A DNA stretch of 64,000 nt, taken from Xaviernesmea oryzae (GTDB lineage: Bacteria > Pseudomonadota > Alphaproteobacteria > Rhizobiales > Rhizobiaceae). This document shows positions 37,750 through 47,007 of this stretch, in pieces. Below the pieces are notes generated by a model that had not been told where the DNA came from, did not search any database, and was given only the letters and a program-made list of their open reading frames with translations. The DNA lies in the NCBI RefSeq assembly GCF_900109605.1, contig NZ_FOAM01000002.1, positions 310,001 through 374,000 of the forward strand. Reading direction: 5' to 3'. Position numbers and translations under genes: made by a program. The first letter of the stretch is position 1; the number at the start of each line of letters is the position of its first letter.

Positions 37750-38838
37750 ATGATGTCCAGAATGGAACGCTTTCATGCGGCAGCCGACCTCATTCAGGAG
37801 GCCGTTGTCGATCCGTCACTGTGGCCATCGACGTTGTCGGCAATCTCGGATTCGCTTGATCTGGCCGGCATCAACATCATGGAGCCGATCACCCAGACCG
37901 CTTTTTCCGGCGTGATGGTGACCGACAGCCTGCAGGGCCTGCTGGACGACTATGTGCGCGAGGAATGGCACCTGCGCGATTATCGCGCCTGCCTCCTGCC
38001 CATCACCAAGCAGCAAAGCGTGGTCCTGGAGCAGAGCGTTGTCGCGCCTTCGACTTACGAGACGCATGAATATTATCGTTTTCTCGAAAAATATGGCTTG
38101 AGGCTGTCCGCGGTGATCGATTTTTCGGTCGGCGATCAAAGCCTTTACTTCGTCATGCAGCGGCGGTTGAGCGATGGATTCGACGGCGCCGAGCTTCCGT
38201 TGTTCGAGCATATCGCCTCGCGGCTGCGCACCGGGGCACGGCTGATGCGAGCTCTGACGCAGAGCCGGGTTCAGGGCATGCTGACAGCGTTCGACCGGAT
38301 GGCGACGGGATGCCTGCTCTTCAACAAGGCCGGCCAGGTGGTCGAGACCAATGCGACCGCTGAGAGGCTGGTCGCGGAGGGACATCTGGCGATCCGCCGC
38401 AACCAATTGGAACCCTGGCTGAGCAGCGACGCCCGGGCACTGCATGGAAGCCTGAAGGCGGCACTCGGTGGGAACAGTCTTGAGAGAAAACCAGTGCTGC
38501 TGTCGACACGCCGGGGGTCACCCCTGGTCGTGCGCATCGAGCCGTTTGGCACGCGTCTGGTCGATGCCTTCTACGGTGCCGCCGCCTTTGCTCTTGTAGA
38601 AGACACAGGCGCACGGGGCCATTCGCATGCACTGCTGAAACAGGTCTTCGGCCTGACCAGCGCCGAGGCGATGATCGCCGACCTCGTCGCGCAAGGCTAT
38701 TCGCCGACGGAAATCGCTACGCGTCAGACGATCCACTATGAAACGGTGCGCAGTCACCTACGCTCGATCTTCCGCAAGACCGAAACCAGCAGGCAGGCAG
38801 AGCTCAGCGCGCTGCTCGGCAATCTCCGCATTCGCTGA
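37750..38838 (+). CDS. LuxR-type helix-turn-helix regulator
   Basis: A transcription factor of about 362 residues. The C-terminal LuxR/FixJ-type HTH spans roughly the last 65 residues: FGLTSAEAMIADLVAQGYSP, then TIHYETVRSHLRSIFRKTETSRQAEL. The middle contains a PAS-like stretch GCLLFNKAGQVVETNATAERLV, and the N-terminal 200 residues may form a GAF- or sensor-like alpha/beta domain. There is no receiver domain with phospho-Asp and no recognisable autoinducer-binding domain. Start uncertain: ATG at 37750, 37753 or 37762, with a TTG at 37663 further out. Follows recG by 107 bases; no obvious target gene adjoins. Confidence 0.8.
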   Translation: MMSRMERFHAAADLIQEAVVDPSLWPSTLSAISDSLDLAGINIMEPITQTAFSGVMVTDSLQGLLDDYVREEWHLRDYRACLLPITKQQSVVLEQSVVAPSTYETHEYYRFLEKYGLRLSAVIDFSVGDQSLYFVMQRRLSDGFDGAELPLFEHIASRLRTGARLMRALTQSRVQGMLTAFDRMATGCLLFNKAGQVVETNATAERLVAEGHLAIRRNQLEPWLSSDARALHGSLKAALGGNSLERKPVLLSTRRGSPLVVRIEPFGTRLVDAFYGAAAFALVEDTGARGHSHALLKQVFGLTSAEAMIADLVAQGYSPTEIATRQTIHYETVRSHLRSIFRKTETSRQAELSALLGNLRIR

Positions 38839-38951
38839 CGCCTGCGACCGAATCAGGCGCAAGGTGCTGAGCTTGCCGGCGATCATTCCTCTTAAAGATG
38901 CATATCGCTTGAGCGGCGGTGAATCTGACCGGCCCACCGCCGCCCTATTCC

Positions 38952-40445
38952 TTACTTCTGGCGGATGCCTGGCAGGGTAACGCGGTAGACTTGAAACATG
39001 CTGTCCACGTCAGCGCCGTCTTCCGCCTTGTAGGCAGCCCCGACCTGGAAGCCGTCTTGGGTCAGGAAGTCGTTATCATTGCCGACAAAGAGGAAGTAAT
39101 CGTCCGGCGCCGACGGATCGAGCACGCTGGCGATCCCCATGGATTCCCATTTTTCCGACAAGTCGTTCTTGTCCTTCGGGGGGCCATTGTGCAGGCCGAA
39201 ACGGTTAAGCTGGGTATTGTCGTTGATGTCGATAAAATCGGCCCAGCGCGCCGGCGTCACGGATGCGTCGAGCACGCCCTTGGGCGCCAATGGCTTCTCA
39301 CCATCGAACGCCGTGCCGGCGATGTCGGTGGCGCCGGAAAGGTCGACGAGCTCGATCTTGCGGTATTTCGAGGTGTCGCCCTTCACGCCCTGGCCATTGT
39401 CGCTGTCGCGCGCCAGCATCAGAAAGTGCTTGTCCGACAGCGCCAGGATTTCGCTCTGGGCGGCAACGACCGTCTTGTCCTTGTTCTGGAAGGTCGGCAG
39501 CAATACGGCATATTCATGCGCCAGCTTCAGCTTGGCGGGGTCGGTGGCGTCATAGACCAGCGCGCGGGTGGTGAAACGGGTCGCCTTGCTGTCGCCGCCG
39601 TCCTGCCGGGCAGCAGACTGAAGCACGGCGATCAGAAACTTGCCATCCGGCGTCAGCGACAGGCCTTCCAGGCCCTGGTTGTTCTGACGCCCGGTATCCG
39701 GGTCCTTCGGATCCGGCGCCTTCTGGCCCTCGCCGGGATTGTTGGACGAAAAGTTGATCTCGCCCTTGCGCATCGGCAGCAGCGCTTTCGGCGGCTGGGT
39801 GGCGGAAAGCAGCTTTCCGTCCCGGTCGAAGCGATAGATATAGGGGCCGTATTCGTCGCTAACGAACATGCTGCCATCCGGCAGGCGAACGATGGCCTCG
39901 GCATCGAGCGAGATCTTGCCATTCGCCGTCTGGGGCAGAACCGGCAGGCCATTGGTCTCGGGGCGAACGGCAACCGGATCGAGGCCGGTCAGATTCTCTC
40001 CTTTGTCATCTGTGAACATGATCAGACCGTCGAGTTTGGCCTTGACGCCCGTCTGCTCCTGACCGGCCGGCGGCGTGGCGCCGGGCTTCACGGGCAAGAG
40101 TTCGATCGCAAGCTTGTTCAGCCGTGCCTTGTAGTCGGTCGTTCCCTCGACATTGTATCCCCGGTCCGGCAGCAGATACAGCGTGCCCATGTAGGTCTCG
40201 CCGTCCCGCGTCCAGCTTGCCTGGTCGATCGCCATGCCGGATCCGGAGCCGAAAGTCTCATTCAACGCATCCCGCTGGTTGGCGGGAATCCGGCCGACCG
40301 CAACAAGACCCTGATTGACGAAGATCTGGCCGCCGACATTTACCGAATCATTGGCGAAGGCATCAGGGGAAAAAGCCGTGGCGGCGACAGACAGGAGAAA
40401 CGCCGCGCAGCGCCGGTTCAGGAACGACTGGGACCCGTTGGACAT
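38952..40445 (-). CDS. Secreted phytase-like (esterase-like activity of phytase) protein
   Basis: A 497-residue exported protein with the phytase-like domain (PF13449 type), probably a beta-propeller acting on a phosphate ester; the substrate is unknown. Signal peptide about 1-32 (RRCAAFLLSVAATAFSPDAFA). Features: GSGSGMAIDQASWTRDG, LYLLPDRGYNVEGTTDY, DAEAIVRLPDGSMFVSDEYGP and NNQGLEGLSLTPDGKF, typical of the family. ATG at 40445 gives MSNGSQSFLN with GAGGG 11 nt upstream. Convergent with the LuxR gene and upstream-independent of DUF502. Confidence 0.85.
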   Translation of the reverse strand: MSNGSQSFLNRRCAAFLLSVAATAFSPDAFANDSVNVGGQIFVNQGLVAVGRIPANQRDALNETFGSGSGMAIDQASWTRDGETYMGTLYLLPDRGYNVEGTTDYKARLNKLAIELLPVKPGATPPAGQEQTGVKAKLDGLIMFTDDKGENLTGLDPVAVRPETNGLPVLPQTANGKISLDAEAIVRLPDGSMFVSDEYGPYIYRFDRDGKLLSATQPPKALLPMRKGEINFSSNNPGEGQKAPDPKDPDTGRQNNQGLEGLSLTPDGKFLIAVLQSAARQDGGDSKATRFTTRALVYDATDPAKLKLAHEYAVLLPTFQNKDKTVVAAQSEILALSDKHFLMLARDSDNGQGVKGDTSKYRKIELVDLSGATDIAGTAFDGEKPLAPKGVLDASVTPARWADFIDINDNTQLNRFGLHNGPPKDKNDLSEKWESMGIASVLDPSAPDDYFLFVGNDNDFLTQDGFQVGAAYKAEDGADVDSMFQVYRVTLPGIRQK

Positions 40446-40626
40446 GAAATTCAACACCCTCTCTTGATGGCAGGGCGCTCTGCCCCTGGCGGTTGCCAAG
40501 CATGAGCGCGCCTCGAAAGACCTCTATGACGTGATCTTGATGGAGAGATGACAAAACCGCGACAGTGCTGTCACCGCATGTCGATAGCCATGCAGCGGCG
40601 CATCCGACCGACGAGACGGCCGGGGC

Positions 40627-41334
40627 CTACCGCTTCGCCGTGCCAAATGCGGCCGGCAGCACGGGTGGCATGACCTTGCCGTGGTGCTCGGGCACGATCA
40701 GTCCGCCCGAAATCAGAAGCCGCGCCGCTTCCTCGGGCGTCATGTCGAGAAGGATCAGCTTATCGCTGGGAACGAAGAGCAGGAAGCCGGCGGTCGGCAC
40801 CGGCGTTGGCGGCAGGAACACGGCCACCATTTTCTGGCCCAGCGCATCGAAGCGCTCGGCAAGCTCGCCTTGCGCCTCGGCGGCGATGAACACCAGCGCC
40901 CAGGTTCCCGCCTGCGGAAATTCGATCAGGCCGACCTTCTTGAACGAGGTCGATTGGTCCTTCAGCACCGTCTCGAAGATCTGCTTGATGCTCTTGTAGA
41001 GCGTTCGCACAAGCGGCGTGCGGTTGAGAATCGATTCGCCGAAATTGACAATCGAGCGGCCGATCAGGTTCTTGCCGAGAAAACCGATGATGGTGATGAA
41101 CACCACGGCGACGACCAGACCCGTGCCGGGAATGGCGATGTTGAAATAATATTCCGGATTGTAGCGCTGCGGAATATAGGGGGTGACCCAGCTATCCGCC
41201 CAGTCGATGAAGGCAAAGGTCAGCCAGATGGTGATGGCGATGGGCGCGCAGATGATCAGGCCGGCGAGAAAATTGTTGCGCAGCCGCGTCGCAATCGAGA
41301 TGCGCGGAGGCTTGTCGCCGACAATAGGGTCCAT
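40627..41334 (-). CDS. DUF502 family membrane protein
   Basis: A 235-residue inner-membrane protein, function unknown. Two N-terminal membrane segments (NFLAGLIICAPIAITIWLTF near 22-42 and GTGLVVAVVFITIIGFLGKN near 71-90) are followed by the family motif RTPLVRTLYKSIKQIFETVL and a soluble domain with PTPVPTAGFLLFV. C-terminal 20 residues are Pro/Ala-rich. Lies after glmS on the same strand, 134 bases away, so it may be transcribed with glmU-glmS. Confidence 0.9.
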   Translation of the reverse strand: MDPIVGDKPPRISIATRLRNNFLAGLIICAPIAITIWLTFAFIDWADSWVTPYIPQRYNPEYYFNIAIPGTGLVVAVVFITIIGFLGKNLIGRSIVNFGESILNRTPLVRTLYKSIKQIFETVLKDQSTSFKKVGLIEFPQAGTWALVFIAAEAQGELAERFDALGQKMVAVFLPPTPVPTAGFLLFVPSDKLILLDMTPEEAARLLISGGLIVPEHHGKVMPPVLPAAFGTAKR

Positions 41335-41468
41335 TTCGGTTTCACTCCGCCGTGCCGGCGCGGCGGGCTGTTTCGCCGCGCCGTCCGGGAGATCATCGTA
41401 GCGCGGATCATATCATTGCGCCGCCGCAGAAAAAGAGCCTGCAAGCCGCAGCGCAGCACGATCACCCA

Positions 41469-43298
41469 TCACTCCACCGTGACGGACTTCGCGAGATTGC
41501 GCGGCTGATCGACATCCGTGCCCATGAACACGGCCGTATGATAAGCCAGAAGCTGGATCGGCAGCGAGAAGATCATCGGCTGGATCAATTCGTCGACGTC
41601 GGGAAGCAGGATGGTCGCCATGGTCTGCAGGTCGCCGCAAGCGGCAGCACCCTTGGTATCGGTGATCAGAACGATCCGTCCACCGCGCGCTGCCGCCTCC
41701 TGCATGTTGGACACCGTCTTTTCGAAGAAGCGGTCGAAGGGCGCGATGACGATGACAGGCATGTTCTCGTCGATCAGCGCAATAGGCCCATGTTTCAGCT
41801 CGCCCGCCGCATAGCCCTCGGCATGGATGTAGGAAATTTCCTTGAGCTTCAGCGCGCCCTCCATGGCCAGTGGAAAGCTGGTGCCACGGCCGAGATAGAG
41901 CACGTCGCGGCAGCGCGACAGGTCCCGGGCGAGCCCTTCAACCTGCGGCTGAACGCTTTTCAGCACCCCGGCCATCAGGCGCGGCATTTCCACCAGATGG
42001 CGCACCAGCGCTTGTTCTTCGGTCTCGGACACGGTACCCCGCATCCGCCCTGCGCCGATCGCCATGGCGGCCAGCACCGTCAGCTGGCAGGTGAAAGCCT
42101 TGGTGGAGGCAACGCCGATTTCGGGACCGGCGAGAATCGGGAAGATCGCATCCGACTCGCGCGCGATGGTCGATTCCCGCGCATTGACCACGGCGCCGAT
42201 CGCCAGTCCGTTTTCCCGGCAATAGCGCAGCGAGGCCAGCGTATCGGCCGTCTCGCCCGATTGCGAAATGAAGAAGGCGGCGGCCTCCTTCGGCAGGGGA
42301 ATGTTGCGATAGCGAAACTCCGAGGCGACATCGGCCTCGACCGGCAGGCGCGCATAACGCTCGAACCAATATTTGCCGATCAGGCCAGCCAGATAGGCCG
42401 TGCCGCAGGCCGAAATGGCAAGGCTCGGAACGCGGGAGAAATCGATGGCGGTCGCCGCCGGGCTCACCTTGTTTTCGATAAAGTCGATATAGGCCGAGAG
42501 CGCGTGGGAAATCACCTCCGGCTGCTCATGGATTTCCTTCTCCATGAAATGGCGATGATTGCCCTTGTCGACGCGGAAGGCAGCAGCCATGGAGGTTGTG
42601 CGCGGCCGGGCGAGCGCGCGTCCCTCGATATCGAAGATCTCGACGCCATGCGGTGTGAGCACTGCCCAGTCGCCATCGGCCAGATAGGTGATCTCATTGG
42701 TGAATGGCGCGAGCGCGATGGCATCCGAGCCCAGATACATCTCGCCCTGCCCATGGCCGATGGCAAGCGGCGGACCGTTGCGCGCCGCCATGATCGTCTC
42801 CGGCAGATCCTTGAAGATCACGGCCAGGGCATAGGCCCCGGTGACGCGCCTGAGCATGGCCTGCATGGCCTCGCGCGGCGCCAGGCCCTGTCGGATAAAC
42901 TTGGCGAGCAGCTGTCCGGCCACTTCCGTGTCCGTCTGCGTCTGGAAGAGAACGCCTTCGGCCGCGAGCTCCTGCTTGATCTCGGCGAAGTTCTCGATGA
43001 TGCCGTTATGCACGATGGCGATGCCATCGGCAAAATGCGGATGTGCATTGGTTTCCGTCGGCGCGCCGTGGGTGGCCCAGCGTGTGTGGGCAATGCCGGT
43101 GCTACCCATCAGCGGCGTCTCTGCCAGGCGGCGAGCAAGATTGACGAGTTTCCCCTCGGCCCGACGTCGATCGAGCACGCCGTTGCGCAAGGTGGCGACA
43201 CCGGCCGAATCATAACCGCGATATTCGAGCCGCTTCAGCGCGTCCACCAGCCGCTCCGCCACTGCATCCGATCCGACGATCCCGACAATTCCGCACAT
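41469..43298 (-). CDS. glmS: Glucosamine-fructose-6-phosphate aminotransferase
   Basis: Makes glucosamine-6-phosphate from fructose-6-phosphate and glutamine, the first step to UDP-GlcNAc; about 609 residues, full length. The N-terminal glutaminase begins MCGIVGIVG with the catalytic Cys2 and contains HTRWATHGAPTETNAHPH. Two SIS domains follow: ISACGTAYLAG and SQSGETADTL, then AEGYAAGELKHGPIALID. Ends DQPRNLAKSVTVE, the standard C-terminus. Follows glmU by 195 bases on the same strand; no glmS ribozyme is expected or seen in this spacer. Confidence 0.98.
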   Translation of the reverse strand: MCGIVGIVGSDAVAERLVDALKRLEYRGYDSAGVATLRNGVLDRRRAEGKLVNLARRLAETPLMGSTGIAHTRWATHGAPTETNAHPHFADGIAIVHNGIIENFAEIKQELAAEGVLFQTQTDTEVAGQLLAKFIRQGLAPREAMQAMLRRVTGAYALAVIFKDLPETIMAARNGPPLAIGHGQGEMYLGSDAIALAPFTNEITYLADGDWAVLTPHGVEIFDIEGRALARPRTTSMAAAFRVDKGNHRHFMEKEIHEQPEVISHALSAYIDFIENKVSPAATAIDFSRVPSLAISACGTAYLAGLIGKYWFERYARLPVEADVASEFRYRNIPLPKEAAAFFISQSGETADTLASLRYCRENGLAIGAVVNARESTIARESDAIFPILAGPEIGVASTKAFTCQLTVLAAMAIGAGRMRGTVSETEEQALVRHLVEMPRLMAGVLKSVQPQVEGLARDLSRCRDVLYLGRGTSFPLAMEGALKLKEISYIHAEGYAAGELKHGPIALIDENMPVIVIAPFDRFFEKTVSNMQEAAARGGRIVLITDTKGAAACGDLQTMATILLPDVDELIQPMIFSLPIQLLAYHTAVFMGTDVDQPRNLAKSVTVE

Positions 43299-43493
43299 GA
43301 ACGCATATCTCCTGACAAGACGCAGACGGCCGGGTTCTGGCCGAGCGCCACGGTTCAGACCGCTCGCCCTCGCGCGGGCGCCGCATCGGCAACTACCCCA
43401 TCCGCGGCGCGGCGCAAACCACAGCGAACGTCACTTTCGGTATCAGACGGTAAGGCTGTTTCTAGCGTTGGATGGGCCCGGCAAGGTCGGGCC

Positions 43494-44858
43494 TTAATCC
43501 TGGCGCTTCTGCCGCTCGGCCTTCATGGCTTGATAACGCGCGCGCAGGATCGGCGCGCGGCCGGGCTTCAGCTCCTGTCTGGCGCGGCCGAAGGCGACCG
43601 CATCGGCCGGCACGTCCTCGGTGATGACGCTGCCGGACGCGACCAAGGCGCCGTCGCCGATCGCAACCGGCGCCACGAGCGCGCTGTTGGAGCCGATGAA
43701 GGCATGGGCGCCGATGCGGGTCATATGCTTGTTGACGCCGTCATAATTGCAGGTGATCGTGCCCGCCCCGATATTGGTCTCAGCCCCCACCACCGCATCT
43801 CCGATGTAAGTGAGATGGTTGACCTTGGCGCCGGCGCCGATCTCGGCCTGCTTGACTTCGCAGAAATTGCCGACCTTCGCTTTGGCGTGAAGATGCGCGC
43901 CCGGACGCAGCCGGGCATAGGGCCCGACGCTGGCGCCGCTTTCGACATGCGCGCCCTCCAGATGCGAAAAAGCATGGATGACGACATCGCGCTCGATCCG
44001 AACACCCGGGCCGAAGACGACATTCGGTTCGATCAGCACATCGCCGGCGATCTCGGTATCGAACGCGAGATAGACCGTATCCGGCGCGATCATCGACACA
44101 CCAGACAGCATCAGCTCATCGCGGCGACGCGCCTGCCACAATGCTTCGAGATGCGCGAGTTCGGCACGCGTGTTGCAGCCGCCGAGTTCGGCCTCGCTCG
44201 CACGCACGGCCACCGCCCGGCCACCGGCGGAGCGCGCGATTTCCACCAGATCCGTCAGGTAATATTCGCCCTTGGCATTCTGGTTGGTGATTGCGCGCAG
44301 GAAATCCAGCGCCTTGCGCCCATCGATCGCCATCAGCCCGCCATTGCAGAAGGTGATCGCCAGTTCTGCCGCGGTCGCATCCTTGGCTTCCCGAATGGCG
44401 ATCAGCTCGCCGTCACGCACGATCAGCCGCCCATAGCCACCGGGCCGGCTGGTCTCGAAGCCGATGGTGGCGACATCGTTGCCGGCGGCAACGGCGGCGA
44501 GCGCTTCCTTCAGGGGCTGAGGGGTCACCAGCGGCGTATCGCCGAAGACGACGAGCAGATCGTCATAGCCGCGCGCGATGATCTCGGCTGCCGCCAGAAC
44601 GGCATGCCCCGTGCCGAGCCTCTCGGTCTGCTCGACCGTGTGGATGCGCAGATCCGGACGCGCGGCCGCCCTGGCTACGGCCTCGGCATCGCGGCCCACG
44701 ACCAGCGCTGCCTCGCCAACCCCCGCGGCGGCCAGCGATTCCATGACGTGGGCGATCATCGGTCGTCCGGCAATCGGATGCAGCACCTTGGAGACCGACG
44801 AGCGCATGCGCGTGCTCTCGCCCGCTGCCAGAACGATGGCCAAACATGAACGCTGCAT
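43494..44858 (-). CDS. glmU: Bifunctional GlmU (GlcN-1-P acetyltransferase / UDP-GlcNAc pyrophosphorylase)
   Basis: Acetylates glucosamine-1-phosphate and then activates it with UTP to UDP-GlcNAc, the precursor of peptidoglycan and lipid A. 454 residues. The N-terminal uridylyltransferase has [20 protein letters not shown] near 9-28 and [12 protein letters not shown]; the C-terminal left-handed beta-helix shows [21 protein letters not shown] and [20 protein letters not shown] at 44858 is preceded by GGAGGA about 6 nt upstream; a longer open frame (to 45017) has no family sequence. Next to glmS, giving two steps of one pathway. Confidence 0.98.
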   Translation of the reverse strand: MQRSCLAIVLAAGESTRMRSSVSKVLHPIAGRPMIAHVMESLAAAGVGEAALVVGRDAEAVARAAARPDLRIHTVEQTERLGTGHAVLAAAEIIARGYDDLLVVFGDTPLVTPQPLKEALAAVAAGNDVATIGFETSRPGGYGRLIVRDGELIAIREAKDATAAELAITFCNGGLMAIDGRKALDFLRAITNQNAKGEYYLTDLVEIARSAGGRAVAVRASEAELGGCNTRAELAHLEALWQARRRDELMLSGVSMIAPDTVYLAFDTEIAGDVLIEPNVVFGPGVRIERDVVIHAFSHLEGAHVESGASVGPYARLRPGAHLHAKAKVGNFCEVKQAEIGAGAKVNHLTYIGDAVVGAETNIGAGTITCNYDGVNKHMTRIGAHAFIGSNSALVAPVAIGDGALVASGSVITEDVPADAVAFGRARQELKPGRAPILRARYQAMKAERQKRQD

Positions 44859-44937
44859 GGGGGTCCTCCACAATCTATGATCCATCCCGGCGGTTTGGTG
44901 AACCGCGCCGGGGCCTGCGCCTCTTGCTTGACGTCTC

Positions 44938-44974
44938 TTAAAGCATGTCGCGCGAAAGTGGGAACCGCTTTTAA
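44938..44974. repeat. Rhizobial intergenic palindromic element, copy 1
   Basis: TTAAAGCATGTCGCGC, GAAAGTGGGAACCGC and TTTTAA in order. It shares TAAAGCAT, CGAAA and TGGGAACCGCTTTT with the element at 63707-63749 (minus strand) in the same order and spacing. Short elements of this type are scattered between genes in Rhizobiaceae. Lies between glmU and the membrane protein gene. Confidence 0.7.
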
Positions 44975-45081
44975 GGTAACCGCAGCTCGACGCGTCAGCC
45001 AGACATCCTGTTAACACGCTCCAAACGGCGATCTGCTAGCGCTGAGGGCAGGAATGATCCTCTTCATGCCGGAAGGAGAGC

Positions 45082-46836
45082 ATGATGGCTCTGAACATAC
45101 CGTCTGACGCCGTGCGTCGCCCTCGCAGCCACAGCGGAAGGCGTGCGCTGCTGTCGCCGCTTCTCATCCTGGCCCTGGCTGTCGCGGCGCTCCCGCTTCT
45201 CCTCCTGCATACCCTCACGCTGCCGATCGGCGCGATGTTCTTCGACACCTATGTCTATATCGACGCGGCGAATCGGCTGGCGGACGGGCAGATCCCGTCG
45301 CTCGACTTCTTCGCGCCGGTCGGCGCGCTCGGCTATTATCTCTTCCGAATCCTTCTCAGCGTCTTCCCGCTCGGGCATCCTTTGCTGATCGCCAGCTGGT
45401 CGCTGCTGCTCGTCAGCGCGCCGCTGATGGCGCTCGTGCTTTATGACGTGGACAAGCACGCGCGCCGCGTCGCCTTCGCGCTGCTCGTGCCGTTCCTCCT
45501 GTTCTCGCTGCTGCCATTCAACACCGGCGGCGACTTCTTTCCCTATCCCGGCTCGGACGGCTTCGGCATCTATAACCGGCAGATCTGCCAGCTGATGTAT
45601 GTTCTGGCGGCTGCGCTGTGCTTCATGCGCGATCCGCGCCGGCTTGCCGCTGCCGTCTGCCTGACCATGCTGGCCCTGCTGTTTGTCAAGGTCACCGGCG
45701 CCGTGGCCGGTACGGTGATGTGTCTGGCTGCCTTCCTGGCCGGACGGCTGCCGTTACGCGCAGCCATCATCGCCGCAGTCGTCTTCTTCGCCGTCATCGC
45801 CGGACTGGAACTGTGGCTCGGCCTCGTTTCGGCCTATGCGGCTGATATCCTCGCTCTGGTTGAAATCAACGAAGGCGGCCTGATCCAGCGCCTGATGCAG
45901 GCCGCCTCCTTGAATTTCGGCCCCGTGCTCTCCGCCATCGTGATGGCCGCAGCACTGCTGATCTTCACGGCGCGTGGCTGGATCGGCGCCATCGGCGCGG
46001 CGGTCACGCGCCCTTCCGCCAAGCGGTTAGCGCAGGTTTTCGATCATCCCGCCGTCTGGCTCGGCGCCTTCACAATCGCCGGCCTGATCTTCGAGAGCCA
46101 GAACACGGGCAGCCAGGCGTTCATCTTCTTCTTTCCGCTGGTGCTGATGATCCTCATCGAATCGCGCGCCGTGCTCGGCGCCGGGGCGCGCTTTGGCGTC
46201 GTCCTGGTGGCGGGCCTCGCCATATGCCTGCCCCTTGCCGTGCGGATCGTCGAACGCTCGGCCCGCGCCTATCTTGGCGCATTTCAGAATGAGCGGCTCG
46301 TCGGCACGCATCTGAAGACCATGGCCGCCGTCTCGGCCCGGCCATTCTTCTTCCTGCGCGCCGAACGGATGAACCACGCCTATGTCGCCCATCGCGAAAC
46401 GTTCCAGGACATTTCGGAGAATGGCGAGCTCTCGTCCTTCCTGATGTTCAGCGATTTCGACTATCAGATTACCTGGCTGCAGAATGTCGATCGCGCCATA
46501 TCGGGCGTGCAGGATTTCGAGGCCGCGCATGGCGTGCATTTCAACACGATCATGAACATCGATTTCACCAATCCCTTCCCCTATCTGATGGAGCGCAGCG
46601 CGCCGCGCTTCATCGCCATCGGCGCCGATCCCTTCCGCGCCGTGCCGCCGCCTGATGACAGGGTGAAGGCGGCGGTGGCCGCTGTGGATCTGGCGCTTTA
46701 TCCCACCTGCCCCATCGGCATGACGCGGCTTGCCCTGCTCAAGCTTTACGAGCCGCTGCTGACGGCGACGCATGACCGGGTGCCGATCACCCCCTGCTTC
46801 GACGGCTTCGTGCGCAAGGCTCTGCTTGCACGCTGA
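45082..46836 (+). CDS. Large polytopic membrane protein, possible GT-C glycosyltransferase
   Basis: A 584-residue protein with about ten hydrophobic segments in the first 400 residues and a soluble C-terminal part. The first loop after helix 1 contains FFDTYVYIDAANRLADGQIPSLDFFAP, with acidic residues and an arrangement reminiscent of GT-C (lipid-linked sugar-dependent) glycosyltransferases, which would act in the periplasm. That is a guess; no defining family motif is certain. ATG at 45082 or 45085, after AAGGAG; the second gives better spacing. Alone between divergent glmU and ppiD. Confidence 0.65.
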   Translation: MMALNIPSDAVRRPRSHSGRRALLSPLLILALAVAALPLLLLHTLTLPIGAMFFDTYVYIDAANRLADGQIPSLDFFAPVGALGYYLFRILLSVFPLGHPLLIASWSLLLVSAPLMALVLYDVDKHARRVAFALLVPFLLFSLLPFNTGGDFFPYPGSDGFGIYNRQICQLMYVLAAALCFMRDPRRLAAAVCLTMLALLFVKVTGAVAGTVMCLAAFLAGRLPLRAAIIAAVVFFAVIAGLELWLGLVSAYAADILALVEINEGGLIQRLMQAASLNFGPVLSAIVMAAALLIFTARGWIGAIGAAVTRPSAKRLAQVFDHPAVWLGAFTIAGLIFESQNTGSQAFIFFFPLVLMILIESRAVLGAGARFGVVLVAGLAICLPLAVRIVERSARAYLGAFQNERLVGTHLKTMAAVSARPFFFLRAERMNHAYVAHRETFQDISENGELSSFLMFSDFDYQITWLQNVDRAISGVQDFEAAHGVHFNTIMNIDFTNPFPYLMERSAPRFIAIGADPFRAVPPPDDRVKAAVAAVDLALYPTCPIGMTRLALLKLYEPLLTATHDRVPITPCFDGFVRKALLAR

Positions 46837-47007
46837 CGCACAGCGCGAAATTCAGCAAGGCTGGCGCAAGACCTGCCGGCCCCTTGTTCAAAAGCCCGAG
46901 ACATCGGCCGTCTTTGCCGGTTTTCCTCCTTCATTTCACGTTCACATTGTTCTAAGGAACGTTCGGCCGCAGGCGCGGCCACGAATTTCTTTGAAGGTGT
47001 GTCGTTC

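Noticed and set aside
41299-43493. glmS ribozyme or riboswitch
   Set aside because: These occur in Gram-positive bacteria; the 195-base spacer upstream of glmS shows no such core.
41352-44849. A 1165-codon open frame on the plus strand
   Set aside because: Antisense to the glmS and glmU genes, whose proteins are unambiguous; no family resemblance.
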